A DNA stretch of 64,000 nucleotides from Natrialba swarupiae (lineage in GTDB: Archaea; Halobacteriota; Halobacteria; Halobacteriales; Natrialbaceae): contig NZ_VTAW01000002.1 of the NCBI RefSeq assembly GCF_008245225.1, forward strand, positions 208,292-272,291, read 5' to 3'. Positions 1 through 9,193 of this stretch are shown one piece after another. The translations under genes were made by a program, and so were the position numbers. A model generated the notes under the pieces. The model worked only from the letters and a program-made list of their open reading frames with translations, was not told the DNA's origin and made no database searches. Within the stretch, counting starts at the first letter, position 1; every line of letters begins with the position of its first letter.

Positions 1-347
1 CCGGAGAAGAGGTAGAACCAGTAGCTGAGTGCGTTCATCCGGGGGAACGCGAGGTCCTTTGCACCAATCTGGAGCGGAACGAAATAGTTCGCGAACCCGG
101 ATGCGATCGGCGAGAGGAACCAGAACACCATCAACAGGCCGTGAGCCGTGACTGCCTGATTGAACTCGTTACCGCTCAGGAGTCCGATTCCGCCGGCCTC
201 CCACAGATGTGCGCGAAACGCGAGCGCCATTACTCCTCCAAAGAGGAGGAAAAACAGGGCCGTCACGATGTAGAGAATCCCGACGTCCTTGTGGTTCGTC
301 GTAACCAGCCACCGTTTGACTGACGTCATCGGGGGAAGGTCACTCAT
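1..347 (-). CDS. coxA: Cytochrome c oxidase subunit I, N-terminal part (runs off left edge)
   Basis: The first 115 codons of a heme-copper oxidase subunit I are visible, with the rest beyond the left edge. The protein opens MSDLPPMTSVKRWLVTTNHK, and TTNHKDVGILYI is the family's N-terminal signature. Helix II carries AHGLLMVFWF, whose His (about residue 69) is the low-spin heme ligand. It would be the proton-pumping catalytic subunit in the cell membrane. The start ATG at 347 overlaps the coxB stop by four bases (ATGA), so the two are translationally coupled in one operon read leftward. Confidence 0.95.
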   Translation of the reverse strand, partial: MSDLPPMTSVKRWLVTTNHKDVGILYIVTALFFLLFGGVMALAFRAHLWEAGGIGLLSGNEFNQAVTAHGLLMVFWFLSPIASGFANYFVPLQIGAKDLAFPRMNALSYWFYLFS

Positions 348-1357
348 TCGTCGTCACCTCCGTCGTTATTGTTGTCATCGTCTTCGTCGTCTGCATCAGG
401 GTCCTCAAGTTCGTAGGTTTCGTCGGTTGGACCGGTGAAGTCGATCGTGTCTTCGATCGCTTCGAACTCGTCGTCGGTCGGCGTGATCGTCACGTCGTAC
501 GCACCGCCCTGCTCGAAGTCCCCGAGTTCGACCGTTCCGTCCTCGAAGTCGTCGGGTCCGAGCGTCGCCGAGAGATCCTCGTCGAACTCGTCGTTCTCCT
601 GGTGCTCGATGGAGAGTTCGAAGCCGTCGGTGACTGGTTCTTCGTTCTCGTCCTCGAGAGTGATCGTCAGCGTGAGCTGATCGTCCATCCACTGATCGAA
701 CTCGTCTTGTGGAAGGACGATTACGTCGGAGTCCATATCCGAGTGACCGGGTCCACAGAGTTCGAAACACTCGGCGGTGTACTCGCCAGGTTCCTCTGCC
801 ATGAACCAGGTTTCGTCGACTTCACCCGGGATCGCGTCGGCTTTCACCTTGAGTTCTGAGATCCCGAACGTATGCCAGACGTCGGTGCCAGTCACCTCGA
901 GCCAGACCGGGGTGTCCGCCGGAACGACCATTCCCTCACCGAGGGAGTTCGTCTCGACACCGTTTTCGTAGGTGAATCCCCAGTCGAACGCCCATCCCTC
1001 GACATCGACTTCGATTGCGTCTTCGGGGGCTTCCTGTGGGCCATCCTCGACGTACAGCAACCAGCCGTACGTCCAGATGATCAACGAAATAACGATGATG
1101 GCGCTCAGCCCGAAGGATACGAACAGTTTCTTTCCGCCCTTTCCACCCGTCGGTAGTTCCCCGAGTGTTGGTACATCGTCGCCGTCGCTCGTCTCGCCCT
1201 CGTCGCGGTACTTGTACGCGTTGTACAAAGTGTACGCGATGACGACGGCACCAACGAGCGTGCCGAGTCCGAGGAAGACGAGGAAAATCATCTCGAACAC
1301 GTCGACGCGTGTCTGCACCTGCATCGGGATCGTGAGTGCGCTGTAGATTGTATCCAC
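344..1357 (-). CDS. coxB: Cytochrome c oxidase subunit II with acidic C-terminal extension
   Basis: This CuA-carrying subunit takes electrons from a mobile copper protein or cytochrome and passes them to subunit I. Two membrane helices (about residues 22-46 and 79-102) are followed by an external cupredoxin domain. CuA ligands are visible: H162 in DVWHTF and the cluster CFELCGPGHSDM (C197, E199, C201, H205, M208). Residues about 228-337 form an unusual extra acidic beta-rich domain ending in a run of Asp and Asn. The start is GTG at 1357, preceded by AGAGGTG and by a TATA-like CATATAAG near 1372-1379. Confidence 0.95.
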   Translation of the reverse strand: MDTIYSALTIPMQVQTRVDVFEMIFLVFLGLGTLVGAVVIAYTLYNAYKYRDEGETSDGDDVPTLGELPTGGKGGKKLFVSFGLSAIIVISLIIWTYGWLLYVEDGPQEAPEDAIEVDVEGWAFDWGFTYENGVETNSLGEGMVVPADTPVWLEVTGTDVWHTFGISELKVKADAIPGEVDETWFMAEEPGEYTAECFELCGPGHSDMDSDVIVLPQDEFDQWMDDQLTLTITLEDENEEPVTDGFELSIEHQENDEFDEDLSATLGPDDFEDGTVELGDFEQGGAYDVTITPTDDEFEAIEDTIDFTGPTDETYELEDPDADDEDDDNNNDGGDDE

Positions 1358-1730
1358 CTCTATTGAAGACCGCTTATATGTCGGACGATGGTCGCTGGGG
1401 GCACTTATCTATTTGGAAACGAGCCGATAGTGGCTTTGTCTCGAAACCGGCCGAAACCACACGGGTACCGCCGGTTGTCCCCGTTTGCCCGCTTCGGTCC
1501 CTCACCGATTCGTAGGATTCATCGACCTTGTTTCTATCGCTGATCGATCGGCTTCCTATATCCGTGTTGACAGCTATTCGATCGCGTGCCGACCCGAGTC
1601 GAACACCTTCGGTTCGAACGCGGGTACGGCAGGACGGATGACGTTCGACTGTCGCCAGGACGGACGACGTTCGCTTCGCGCGCGCCGGTCACGGCGTAAC
1701 GCTCTATACCGTTCGGCCCAACGTTCAGGT
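1358..1730. other. Intergenic region with divergent promoters
   Basis: 373 bases between coxB and the amphi-Trp gene. The coxB promoter lies at its left end (TATA-like element about 1372-1379). I see no convincing gene or RNA in the rest; the long open frame starting at 1485 is simply an upstream extension of the amphi-Trp gene. Confidence 0.5.
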
Positions 1731-2012
1731 ATGACGGAAGAAGTCCTCTTCAAGTTCGAACGGCGAATGGACCGTGCGGAGATCGCCGACTACCTCAGAA
1801 CCGTCGCCGACAGCCTCGAGTCGGACGAGGACCTCACCCTCGAATCCGGTGGTGAGTCGGTGACACTGGCGCCGCCGTCTCGACCGACGTTCGAAATCAA
1901 AGCCGAGCGTGAAACCTCGAGTTCCGGCGGGCCAGACGAACTCGGCGTCGAGTTCGAACTCGAGTGGGACGAAGGCGAGGACGGAACGGACGGCGACCTG
2001 CACATCGGATAA
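1731..2012 (+). CDS. Amphi-Trp domain-containing protein
   Basis: A 93-residue acidic protein with the fold-defining pattern MTEEVLFKFERRMDRAEIAD, then a helical DYLRTVADSLE segment, a strand TLESGGESVTLAPPS and a closing VEFELEWDE. It matches the small amphi-Trp family, widespread in haloarchaea, with no known biochemical role. The frame is open back to 1485, but homology begins at the ATG at 1731, which is the start chosen here. It converges on the gene at 2028 with 15 bases between stops. Confidence 0.8.
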   Translation: MTEEVLFKFERRMDRAEIADYLRTVADSLESDEDLTLESGGESVTLAPPSRPTFEIKAERETSSSGGPDELGVEFELEWDEGEDGTDGDLHIG

Positions 2013-2027
2013 CCACACAGAGGGCGA

Positions 2028-2489
2028 TTAGATTTCGACAGCCCAGACGCGAAATCCCTCGGGGAGGTCGTACACGCGACGGAAGACGCTGTCGACGAAC
2101 TGAGCGATTCGGTTCGGATCCGCCTTCGCACTCACGCGGGCGTTCACTCCTTCGGCCTCCTCGGGACGCGTCAGTTCGTCGATCTTGAACGCCGGAAACT
2201 CCTCGAGCAGCCCCTTCAGGGTCTCGAGTTCGTCCTCTGTACAGTCGAGATTGATCGTCCCGTCACCGAACTGGATCCACGGAGGGGTAGCGAGTTCGGC
2301 GTCGTCGCTGGCGGTCGACGCCGTCCCCGGTTCGTTTTCGTCGGACGGACTCGCCATCATATCGCTCTCGAGACGGTCGTTGTCGGCTTCGAGCGTCAGG
2401 AAGTGGCTCCCTCGAGTCCGGTGAGCCGTAATGGAATCGACGTAGAGTTTCTGTCGCTCGGTCGGATCGGTGGCCTCGAATCGAGTCAT
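2028..2489 (-). CDS. Conserved haloarchaeal protein of unknown function
   Basis: A soluble acidic protein of 153 residues starting [20 protein letters not shown]. The N-terminal third ([18 protein letters not shown]) and C-terminal two thirds ([19 protein letters not shown] to [13 protein letters not shown]) look well ordered and are joined by a Ser/Asp/Glu-rich linker at about residues 48-70. I recognise no catalytic motif. The ATG at 2489 is preferred to the upstream one at 2498. It shares an AT-rich divergent promoter (about 2505-2525) with adk. Confidence 0.75.
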   Translation of the reverse strand: MTRFEATDPTERQKLYVDSITAHRTRGSHFLTLEADNDRLESDMMASPSDENEPGTASTASDDAELATPPWIQFGDGTINLDCTEDELETLKGLLEEFPAFKIDELTRPEEAEGVNARVSAKADPNRIAQFVDSVFRRVYDLPEGFRVWAVEI

Positions 2490-2548
2490 ACGATACACCT
2501 CGGCCTCGTTTCTTTAAGCCTTTATGCGCTGGCGGTGAACGGGGCGAC

Positions 2549-3184
2549 ATGGCACAACCACGAGTCCTGATTCTCGGCGCGCCGGGAGCAGGGAAGGGAA
2601 CCCAGAGTTCGAAGATCGCCTCCGAGTTCGACGTCGAACACGTGACGACTGGGGACGCACTCCGTGCGAACAAGGAGATGGACATCTCCGAGATGGACAC
2701 CGAGTACGACACGCCACGCGAGTACATGGACCAGGGTGAACTCGTCCCCGACGAGGTCGTCAACGCGATCGTCGACGAGGCACTTACCCAGGCCGACGGC
2801 TTCGTTCTCGATGGCTACCCCCGCAACCCCGAGCAGGCCGAAGAACTCGAGGAGATGACCGACCTCGACGTCGTCCTCTCTCTCGACGTCGGCGAGGAGG
2901 AACTCGTCCACCGGCTGACCGGTCGCCGACTCGACCCCGAGACCGGCGAGATCTACCACCTCGAGTACAACCCGCCCGAGGACCCCGAGGTGGAGGACCG
3001 ACTCGAGCAACGCGAAGACGACACCGAGGAGACCGTCAAAGAGCGACTCCGCGTCTACCGCGAGAACACCGAACCCGTCATCGACCACTACGACGAGCAG
3101 GGCGTCCTCGAGCGCGTCGACGGCGAGCAGGCTCCCGACGAGGTGTGGGAAGACGTGAAGGCGACGATCGAAGACGCGGCGTAA
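2549..3184 (+). CDS. adk: Adenylate kinase
   Basis: Converts AMP and ATP to two ADP. The 211-residue product has the P-loop [10 protein letters not shown] (residues 10-19), the NMP-binding segment with TTGDALR, the [14 protein letters not shown] motif and a LID segment ([20 protein letters not shown]). The LID has no zinc-binding cysteines. Length fits the long form of the family. In haloarchaea adk usually sits with DUF106, cmk and cbf5 downstream of secY; here the DUF106-cmk-cbf5 part begins at 5860, after an inserted opposite-strand gene. A TATA-like CTTTAAG/CTTTATG lies at about 2511-2524. Confidence 0.97.
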   Translation: MAQPRVLILGAPGAGKGTQSSKIASEFDVEHVTTGDALRANKEMDISEMDTEYDTPREYMDQGELVPDEVVNAIVDEALTQADGFVLDGYPRNPEQAEELEEMTDLDVVLSLDVGEEELVHRLTGRRLDPETGEIYHLEYNPPEDPEVEDRLEQREDDTEETVKERLRVYRENTEPVIDHYDEQGVLERVDGEQAPDEVWEDVKATIEDAA

Positions 3185-3264
3185 GCTGATTTTCTCCGCG
3201 TTCAGTGCACGCAGTATTCGATCTGAAGAAGGTTCGACTGTGAAAATGGCGACACGAGTCGACG

Positions 3265-5676
3265 CTACCCGATGATGATTTCGTCCGTTCCGACGTCGAT
3301 GTCGCTTTCGGTTATGTTACCCTGCTCTCGGTGGGATTCGTCACCGGGCTCGAAATCAGAGCCACTACCGCTTCCCGGATCGAAGGAGGGGGGATCAAGA
3401 GTTTCACCTTCCGGTGGCGTAATTTCGACGTGTGCGATCGCGTCGTTGAAGTTCGGATCGTCGCTTCCCTCACCGAACGCTTCCTCCCAATAGTCGTCGG
3501 CACTTTGTCCCGAATCGGGCGCGTCGGTGATCTCAAAGACGAAGATGTACTCGTGTTCATCGAGTTGGAGGTACCCTTCGCCGTCTTCACCCTTTTCAAC
3601 GTCGACATCGACGCCATCTCGTTCGAGAACTTCGTCGGCGCTCAACTGTGTGTAGTGTCCACCCCGTAGTTCAGGTAGGTGGTTGTTTTCCTGACTCAGG
3701 ACGCGAACACCGGCAGTATCACTATCGGTATCCGCCTCGATGGTGTGAAGTATGTTATCTTCGGTGTGGGCCGGAAGGTCGTCCTCGTCACACTGATAAA
3801 TATCCCAGTCTCTATCGACGTATTCGACGGTGTCTTTGTATCCCCACGATGGACACGTTTCACGTTCGTACGATGTGGCCTCGAGTTGGAGGCTCGATCG
3901 CTCTTCGACCGTGAAACTGGACCCCCAGATCTCCCATCGGTTCTGATAGGTGTTCAGGTTCTTGTCGTCCCATCCAGTATCCCAATAGTTTGCGGGTTCT
4001 CCGGTTGAATCACCGTTTTCGTCGACTGGTTGTGTTTTGACGTCAACAGAAATTGCGGGATTCTCTTTCCGCCAACTCCCATACCACTCATATTCTGCAG
4101 ATACTTCAGTACCAACAACTGAAACGTCAACGTCGGTTCCCGGTTCGATGACGACCTCCGTGTCTCCGACATCAATTCCATCAGGGACGGTAAAGTACCC
4201 GGTGGCGCTGTCTCCGTTCGACGCCGAGACGGTAAACTCGTGGCCGCCTTCGTACAGATCGTCAGGATCGAGAGTAAAGGTCGCTGTTCCGGTTTCTCCG
4301 ACGTCTCGGTCGTGAATCTCTCCGGTATAGCCCTCGAGACCGTAGGGGTCACTCTCAGAGGTTTCGTCGGGCTCGAGACTCAACTCGAGTTCACCCATCT
4401 CCGTCCCCCACTCTGAGAGGTCGGAGCCGCCGGTGTTCGTCACGTCTACCTCGAGCGTGACCTTCTCCTCGGTTGCTTCCACCGGATCGTCCTCGTCACT
4501 GGCATCCATCCCGTCTACGTGCGGGACGTCGATATCGAGGTACGGTTCCGGTTCCGGGCTAAAGTAAAACGAACCCGGCTGTTCGAGTCGGTCCTGATCA
4601 GTATAGATCTGGTAGTCGTACTCTTCTCCCTGTTCGAGGTAATCGTGGGGGTCCTCGAGGATGAAGGTGACATTCTCCTCATCACCACTAGAGAGGTTAA
4701 CCGGTTCGGATGTTGGGACCGTCGGACCGCCGATGATATCAAGTTTGACGTCCTGTTCTTCCTCTACTTCACCGACGTTCTCGAGGGTCGCTTTGAACTC
4801 GAGGTCGTCGGTACCGACGTGTTTGTTCTCGCCGTCCTCGCCGCTGACGACGCCGTGGTCCTCTTTGATCCAGAAGTCCGCACTCGAGTCGGTGACGTTC
4901 TCCATGATGACCTCGACGGTTTCGTCGCTTCCGGTACCGACCACGGGGCTCGTCTCGCCGCTGTTCACCGTGAAGTTTTCGCGATTGTCGAACTCGGAGG
5001 TGAGAAACTCCGACCAGCCGTCGTGATACTCGCTTTCGATCACGAGTGCCATATCGTTGTAGCCGTCTCTGGTCGCGTTTTCGCTGGCTTCCTCGAGCCG
5101 TTCGGAGAGATCGCTGTCGGGGTTTGGCTGTGCAGTCCCTTCGCTTTGCTGGACCTCGTCTTCGGTCAACGTCAACAGTCGAAGCTGAAGGGACTCGTCC
5201 TCGTACCCGATGTCCGGTTCGGAATTTACGCGGTACTCGCCGTTTCGATCCACCCAGCTTCCACCACCCTGGAGGATGACCGTCATGTCGTCTGATTCGT
5301 CCACGAGTGCACCGAGTGGATCGATCTCGACCGTTTCGTTCCCGGCTTCGACCGCATCGTGTTTAGTAGCACCAGCGGAGGCGTTGTACCACGCGATGTG
5401 AACTTCGCCATCGGGCCGGTAGTTGTCTATCGGAATAGACGTCGTCTGGTCCGTCGATGCGGTCGTCTCGATACTGTGTTCGGTCGTATCGATCGCGGAG
5501 TGCGTAATCTCCGCTTCGCTGTCGTCCTCGAGCGACTCGAGTAATCCGATCCCCAACACGAGAACGAGCACTGAACCCATCAGCACGATCCCGAGTAACA
5601 GCGTAAACCCCACTACGTGAGACACCCCCCGGTCTCCACGCAGTGTCTGACGGAGTCGGTCAGCTCCCGGAGTCAT
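3265..5676 (-). CDS. Large pilin-anchored exoprotein, DUF7289-like
   Basis: An 803-residue surface protein. Residues 17-48 carry RGVSHVVGFTLLLGIVLMGS, a type IV pilin/pseudopilin-like N-terminal hydrophobic segment, typical of haloarchaeal proteins recently named DUF7289. The remainder is extracellular, very acidic, and includes repeated beta-sandwich (CARDB/adhesin-like) segments, for example LEFKATLENVGEVEEEQDVKL and VTLEVDVTNTGGSDLSEW. The gene is noticeably less GC-rich than its neighbours, especially over 3650-4750. It lies on the opposite strand inside the conserved adk-cbf5 group. Exact function (adhesion or envelope assembly) is unknown. Confidence 0.75.
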   Translation of the reverse strand: MTPGADRLRQTLRGDRGVSHVVGFTLLLGIVLMGSVLVLVLGIGLLESLEDDSEAEITHSAIDTTEHSIETTASTDQTTSIPIDNYRPDGEVHIAWYNASAGATKHDAVEAGNETVEIDPLGALVDESDDMTVILQGGGSWVDRNGEYRVNSEPDIGYEDESLQLRLLTLTEDEVQQSEGTAQPNPDSDLSERLEEASENATRDGYNDMALVIESEYHDGWSEFLTSEFDNRENFTVNSGETSPVVGTGSDETVEVIMENVTDSSADFWIKEDHGVVSGEDGENKHVGTDDLEFKATLENVGEVEEEQDVKLDIIGGPTVPTSEPVNLSSGDEENVTFILEDPHDYLEQGEEYDYQIYTDQDRLEQPGSFYFSPEPEPYLDIDVPHVDGMDASDEDDPVEATEEKVTLEVDVTNTGGSDLSEWGTEMGELELSLEPDETSESDPYGLEGYTGEIHDRDVGETGTATFTLDPDDLYEGGHEFTVSASNGDSATGYFTVPDGIDVGDTEVVIEPGTDVDVSVVGTEVSAEYEWYGSWRKENPAISVDVKTQPVDENGDSTGEPANYWDTGWDDKNLNTYQNRWEIWGSSFTVEERSSLQLEATSYERETCPSWGYKDTVEYVDRDWDIYQCDEDDLPAHTEDNILHTIEADTDSDTAGVRVLSQENNHLPELRGGHYTQLSADEVLERDGVDVDVEKGEDGEGYLQLDEHEYIFVFEITDAPDSGQSADDYWEEAFGEGSDDPNFNDAIAHVEITPPEGETLDPPSFDPGSGSGSDFEPGDESHREQGNITESDIDVGTDEIIIG

Positions 5677-5859
5677 TATTTTGTACTGATTTAGTTTTCG
5701 AGATAATAAATGTTGTCCAAATCACTGTGCTGAGGCAATGTCCGAAAAGAATCCCCAGCAAGCGGTCGAATGTCGCCGAGGGAGGCCACCACTCGTTCGT
5801 TCGTCGCTCTTCCGACGAAGATAAACACTTGTATACCGAACGGCCGCTAGAACAATCAG

Positions 5860-6813
5860 ATGACGCGTACAGCCGAGAAGATCAACTCCCTCGTTCGTGA
5901 GGATTCCTCGCTCGCCGACGGCCTCGAGACGATCCGCGAGCAAGCCGACGAAAACGGCGGCGAGGTTACCTGGCAGGACGTCAACGACGACCTGACCAGC
6001 GGACAATGGGGACGACTGATCGAGAAGGGAGTGTTGGTTGACGGGGACGAGGGGTTCGAGATCGCCGACAGAGAGGCGTACGACGAAGCGCTGGACGGCG
6101 ACGGCGACGGCGAGACGGGAGTGCCGGACGTCGACATCAGCGACGAGGAGTCGAAGTGGTCCCAGTGGGACAAGATCGCCGCAGTCGGCTCGGTCCTATT
6201 GATGATCGGCTACTGGCTCGATTCGGTTCGGAACACGGTCGGCGGAGCGATCGACTTTCTGCTTGCACCGCTCGACGCCGCGCTCCCGTTTTACGCCGTG
6301 ATTCTCTCCGTGGCGCTGTTGACCGGCCTCTACTCGACGCTGTTGCAGGCCAACCTGATGAATCCGGAGATCATCGGGAAGTACCAAAAGCGGATGAAGG
6401 CGATGCAGGAAAAACAGAAAGACGTCCGCGAGCGCAAGAAAGAAGCCGAAGAACGCGACGCGAGCGACGCCGAGATCGAACGCCTCGAAAACGAGATGGA
6501 CCGCGTCCGCGAGGAACAGATGGAGGCGATGGCCGACAACATCGGAATGTTCAAAGAGCAGTTCCGACCGATGGTCTGGATCATGTTGTTTACCATTCCG
6601 TTGTTTCTCTGGATGTACTGGAAGATCCTCGACGGTCACGTCAGCGAGGCCGAATTGACGATGATCATGCCGATCGCGGGCGAAGTGCGGCTGAACCAGG
6701 GTCTCGTCGGCCCGATGTGGGCGTGGATCGTCTGGTATTTCCTCTGTTCGATGGGCTTTACGCAGCTGTTGCGCAAGGCGCTGAACATCGATATGACCCC
6801 AGCAGGAACCTGA
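5860..6813 (+). CDS. DUF106 membrane protein (EMC3/Get1/YidC-like insertase family)
   Basis: A 317-residue membrane protein of the archaeal DUF106 family, which belongs to the Oxa1 superfamily with YidC, Get1 and EMC3 and probably helps insert membrane proteins at the ribosome. Residues 1-98 form a soluble, partly helical N-terminal domain. Membrane segments lie near 107-122, 143-163, 238-255 and 286-305. A charged coiled coil (about 173-225, rich in Lys, Glu and Arg) sits between the second and third helices, as expected for the family. Residues 231-241 (FKEQFRPMVWI) match the conserved loop. Next gene: cmk, 53 bases downstream. Confidence 0.88.
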   Translation: MTRTAEKINSLVREDSSLADGLETIREQADENGGEVTWQDVNDDLTSGQWGRLIEKGVLVDGDEGFEIADREAYDEALDGDGDGETGVPDVDISDEESKWSQWDKIAAVGSVLLMIGYWLDSVRNTVGGAIDFLLAPLDAALPFYAVILSVALLTGLYSTLLQANLMNPEIIGKYQKRMKAMQEKQKDVRERKKEAEERDASDAEIERLENEMDRVREEQMEAMADNIGMFKEQFRPMVWIMLFTIPLFLWMYWKILDGHVSEAELTMIMPIAGEVRLNQGLVGPMWAWIVWYFLCSMGFTQLLRKALNIDMTPAGT

Positions 6814-6866
6814 TCGAGCCCCGACGGATTCAAAACCCCTTTTAGTCACGCCGTCGCAGGTCGAAT

Positions 6867-7445
6867 ATGTTACTCACCGTCTCCGGTCCGCCGGGTAGCG
6901 GGAAGAGCACCACCGCCGGGTTGCTCGCCGAGGCGTTCGACCTCGATCACGTCAGCGGCGGCGACATCTTCCGAGAACTCGCGGACGAACGGGGCTACAC
7001 CCCCCTCGAGTTCAACAAGCTGGCCGAGGAGAACGATCAGATCGATCGTGATCTGGATCGACGGCTCCGCGAAATCGCCCTCCAGGAGGACGATCTCGTC
7101 CTCGAGTCCCGACTCGCAGGGTGGCTCGCCGGCGACGAGGCGAACTTCAGATTCTGGCTCGATGCGCCGGCTCGAGTCCGCGGCGAACGGATCGCCGAAC
7201 GAGAACAGAAAGATCCCGACCGGGCAACCGAAGAGACGAAAGCGCGTGAAGCCAGCGAGGCCCAACGGTATCAAGAGTACTACGGCATCGACATTCGGGA
7301 CCTAACGATATACGATCTCTCGGTGAATACCGCTCGGTGGGAGCCGGATGCGGTCCTCGACATGCTCGTGACCGCCGTCGACGAGTACGAAGCCGTCGGC
7401 GACGAAGGAAAAGCGAACGTCTCACTCGAGTACGAGTTCGAATGA
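6867..7445 (+). CDS. cmk: Cytidylate kinase, archaeal AAA-type
   Basis: Phosphorylates CMP and dCMP with ATP. The 192-residue protein has the P-loop GPPGSGKST (7-15), then [28 protein letters not shown] and [19 protein letters not shown], matching the short archaeal enzyme. Its stop overlaps the start of cbf5 (ATGA at 7442-7445), so the two are translationally coupled. Confidence 0.95.
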   Translation: MLLTVSGPPGSGKSTTAGLLAEAFDLDHVSGGDIFRELADERGYTPLEFNKLAEENDQIDRDLDRRLREIALQEDDLVLESRLAGWLAGDEANFRFWLDAPARVRGERIAEREQKDPDRATEETKAREASEAQRYQEYYGIDIRDLTIYDLSVNTARWEPDAVLDMLVTAVDEYEAVGDEGKANVSLEYEFE

Positions 7446-8350
7446 CGCTCCGTGGCCCGCCCGGCGATCGGTCGCCGGCCGAACTCCTGACGTTCGGCGT
7501 CGTCAACCTGGACAAACCGCCGGGTCCATCCTCGCATCAGGTCAGTGGGTGGATACGTGACGCCGTCGACGAGAAACTCTCGACGCTCGAGGCGAGCGAA
7601 CCGATCGATCGTGCCGCGCACGCGGGGACGCTCGATCCGAAGGTAACTGGCTGTCTTCCGGTTATGCTCGGCGACGCAACCCGTCTCGCGCAGGTGTTTC
7701 TCGAGGGGAAAAAGGAGTACGTTGCTGTCCTCGAGTGTCACGGTCGGGTGCCGTCGGACGCAGAATCGATCGTCGCCGAGTTCGAGGGACCGATCTACCA
7801 GAAGCCGCCGCGAAAGAGCGCCGTCTCTCGTCGGTTGCGCGTTCGAACCATTCACGACCTCGACGTTCTGGAACGAGAAGAGCGACGGATCCTGTTACGG
7901 ATCCGGTGTGAGAGCGGCACTTACGTTCGAAAACTCTGTCACGACCTTGGACTTGCGATGGGGACGGGCGGTCACATGGGCGCGCTCCGCCGAACGATGA
8001 CGGAGCCGTTCGACGATACGGACCTTCATACCGCGACCGAGTTCCTCGATGCACTCGCGTTCTGGCTCGAGGACGACGATCCGGAACCGCTGTACGACGT
8101 CGTCGACCCAGCCGAGCGAATTCTCGAAAATCTGGCGCGGGTAACGATCGCCGAGAGCGCCGCACACGAAGTTGCAAACGGCGCACCGGTCTACGCACCC
8201 GGCGTACTCGACGTCGGCAGCGACGCCAGCCACGGTGACCTCGTCGCCTGTTTCACACCCGCAGGTGCGGCGGTCTGTCTCGGTGAACTCGTCGGCAGCC
8301 GTGAGGCCGATTCGGGTGTCGTCGTGGATCTCGAGCGTGTTCTCGTCTAA
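7442..8350 (+). CDS. cbf5: tRNA/rRNA pseudouridine synthase Cbf5 (H/ACA RNP catalytic subunit)
   Basis: A TruB-family enzyme which, with Nop10, Gar1, L7Ae and guide RNAs, makes pseudouridine in rRNA and can act on tRNA U55. The catalytic Asp is D65 in [11 protein letters not shown]. Other family motifs are [29 protein letters not shown] and [19 protein letters not shown]-terminal PUA domain begins near residue 220. The start is the ATG at 7442 that overlaps the cmk stop; the frame stays open upstream to 7337 only because of the overlapping cmk gene. The length of 302 residues is normal. Confidence 0.96.
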   Translation: MTLRGPPGDRSPAELLTFGVVNLDKPPGPSSHQVSGWIRDAVDEKLSTLEASEPIDRAAHAGTLDPKVTGCLPVMLGDATRLAQVFLEGKKEYVAVLECHGRVPSDAESIVAEFEGPIYQKPPRKSAVSRRLRVRTIHDLDVLEREERRILLRIRCESGTYVRKLCHDLGLAMGTGGHMGALRRTMTEPFDDTDLHTATEFLDALAFWLEDDDPEPLYDVVDPAERILENLARVTIAESAAHEVANGAPVYAPGVLDVGSDASHGDLVACFTPAGAAVCLGELVGSREADSGVVVDLERVLV

Positions 8351-8434
8351 CTCCGGCCAACGACTCGAGTTCCGATCCGTGTGGGCAAAGCGAAACGACA
8401 CGCTTAAACAGCAGACGGCCGTCGATCCACGTGC

Positions 8435-8505
8435 GGGACCGTGGGGTAGTGGTATCCTCTGCGGATGGGGTCCGTAGGACCCGAGTTCAATTCTCGGCGG
8501 TCCCA
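8435..8505 (+). tRNA. tRNA-Pro (anticodon GGG)
   Basis: A 71-base cloverleaf. The acceptor stem GGGACCG pairs perfectly with CGGTCCC at 8498-8504, and the discriminator is A8505. The anticodon stem TGCGG/CCGTA encloses the 7-base loop ATGGGGT, with GGG at positions 34-36. The T arm is CCGAG-TTCAATT-CTCGG. The D stem is short (GGG/CCT). No intron and no encoded CCA. The following AATTTTAATAA may act as a terminator. This tRNA forms the left border of an AT-richer block. Confidence 0.95.
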
Positions 8506-8833
8506 CTGGAATTTTAATAACACGAGAAAATAAGAACCTCAGACACCTCTTTGTTCAACGTTCTCATACCGAGGTGTGCAATAAATGATACACTGGAAAT
8601 CCAGCGTATCGGCTCGAAACCGGTATCAGAAATGTGGTAGTCACGTCACTGGTGAGTTCCGCCGCGCGTACGGGTCACTTCGAGTTGGATATTAGAGATG
8701 ACCCTGTTTCCAGAGGAATCGGTTACGGCCTACGAGTTTGCGACATGACCAATAATTGAGCCCGACCCACTAGAATCCTAGTAAATATGACACCTTCTGG
8801 GAGCTACTACCCTGAGCGGTCCGCTTGATTTGT
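8506..8833. other. Non-coding region after tRNA-Pro with several inverted repeats
   Basis: 328 bases without a plausible gene. Inverted repeats: ACACCTC at 8543-8549 with GAGGTGT at 8571-8577; a tight hairpin at 8587-8610 (GATAC-A-CTGG, loop AAAT, CCAG-C-GTATC); and GGGTCA at 8672-8677 with TGACCC at 8699-8704. AT content is higher than in the flanking core genes. It could be a degraded mobile-element end or a structured RNA. Confidence 0.4.
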
Positions 8834-9193
8834 TCACTCATCTGCTTGTTCACGGAGATACCTCCGTTTGTGTTCGTCTATAACTGCCTGTCGCCGCTGT
8901 TTGGCCTGCTCAGTCATCATATCAGGAGACCACTCGAACCCATTGTCGGTTTCCAACTCGACCGTTTTAATCTCCGAGAAGTCTTCCAGGCAATCCTCGA
9001 CTTCCTCCATGAAGTATGGAATCATGTGACAGGACGGTGTAGTAAGCCGCATCTGGATGAGTGCTTTGTCTTCTCTAATTTCGATAGATTCGACAAGCCC
9101 CATCTCGACGATGTCGAGGTTCGAACCAGTCGCAGCACTACACGGATCGACGATCTCACGCAGGGAGTCACGGACCCGTTCAGTCGTGCTCAT
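8834..9193 (-). CDS. DUF59/MIP18-family (PaaD-like) metal-sulfur assembly protein
   Basis: A 119-residue protein of the DUF59 family, whose members assist Fe-S or metal-centre maturation. Visible features are the helical VRDSLREIVDPCS, the strand DIVEMGLVESIEIREDKALIQMRLTTPSCHM containing the conserved TTPSC cysteine, and a charged C-terminal tail (EQAKQRRQAVIDEHKRRYLREQ). The start chosen is the ATG at 9193, which overlaps the stop of the upstream amidohydrolase (ATGA). The two form an operon read leftward. In actinobacterial propane/acetone monooxygenase clusters a DUF59 gene accompanies an amidohydrolase, which suggests maturation of a metalloenzyme (inference). Confidence 0.75.
   Translation of the reverse strand: MSTTERVRDSLREIVDPCSAATGSNLDIVEMGLVESIEIREDKALIQMRLTTPSCHMIPYFMEEVEDCLEDFSEIKTVELETDNGFEWSPDMMTEQAKQRRQAVIDEHKRRYLREQADE

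Noticed and set aside
7895..8506. Leftward open frame starting MGPPRIELGSYGPHPQ over tRNA-Pro
   Set aside because: This opening is the antisense translation of a tRNA T arm, a well-known false gene. The frame also runs antisense to cbf5.
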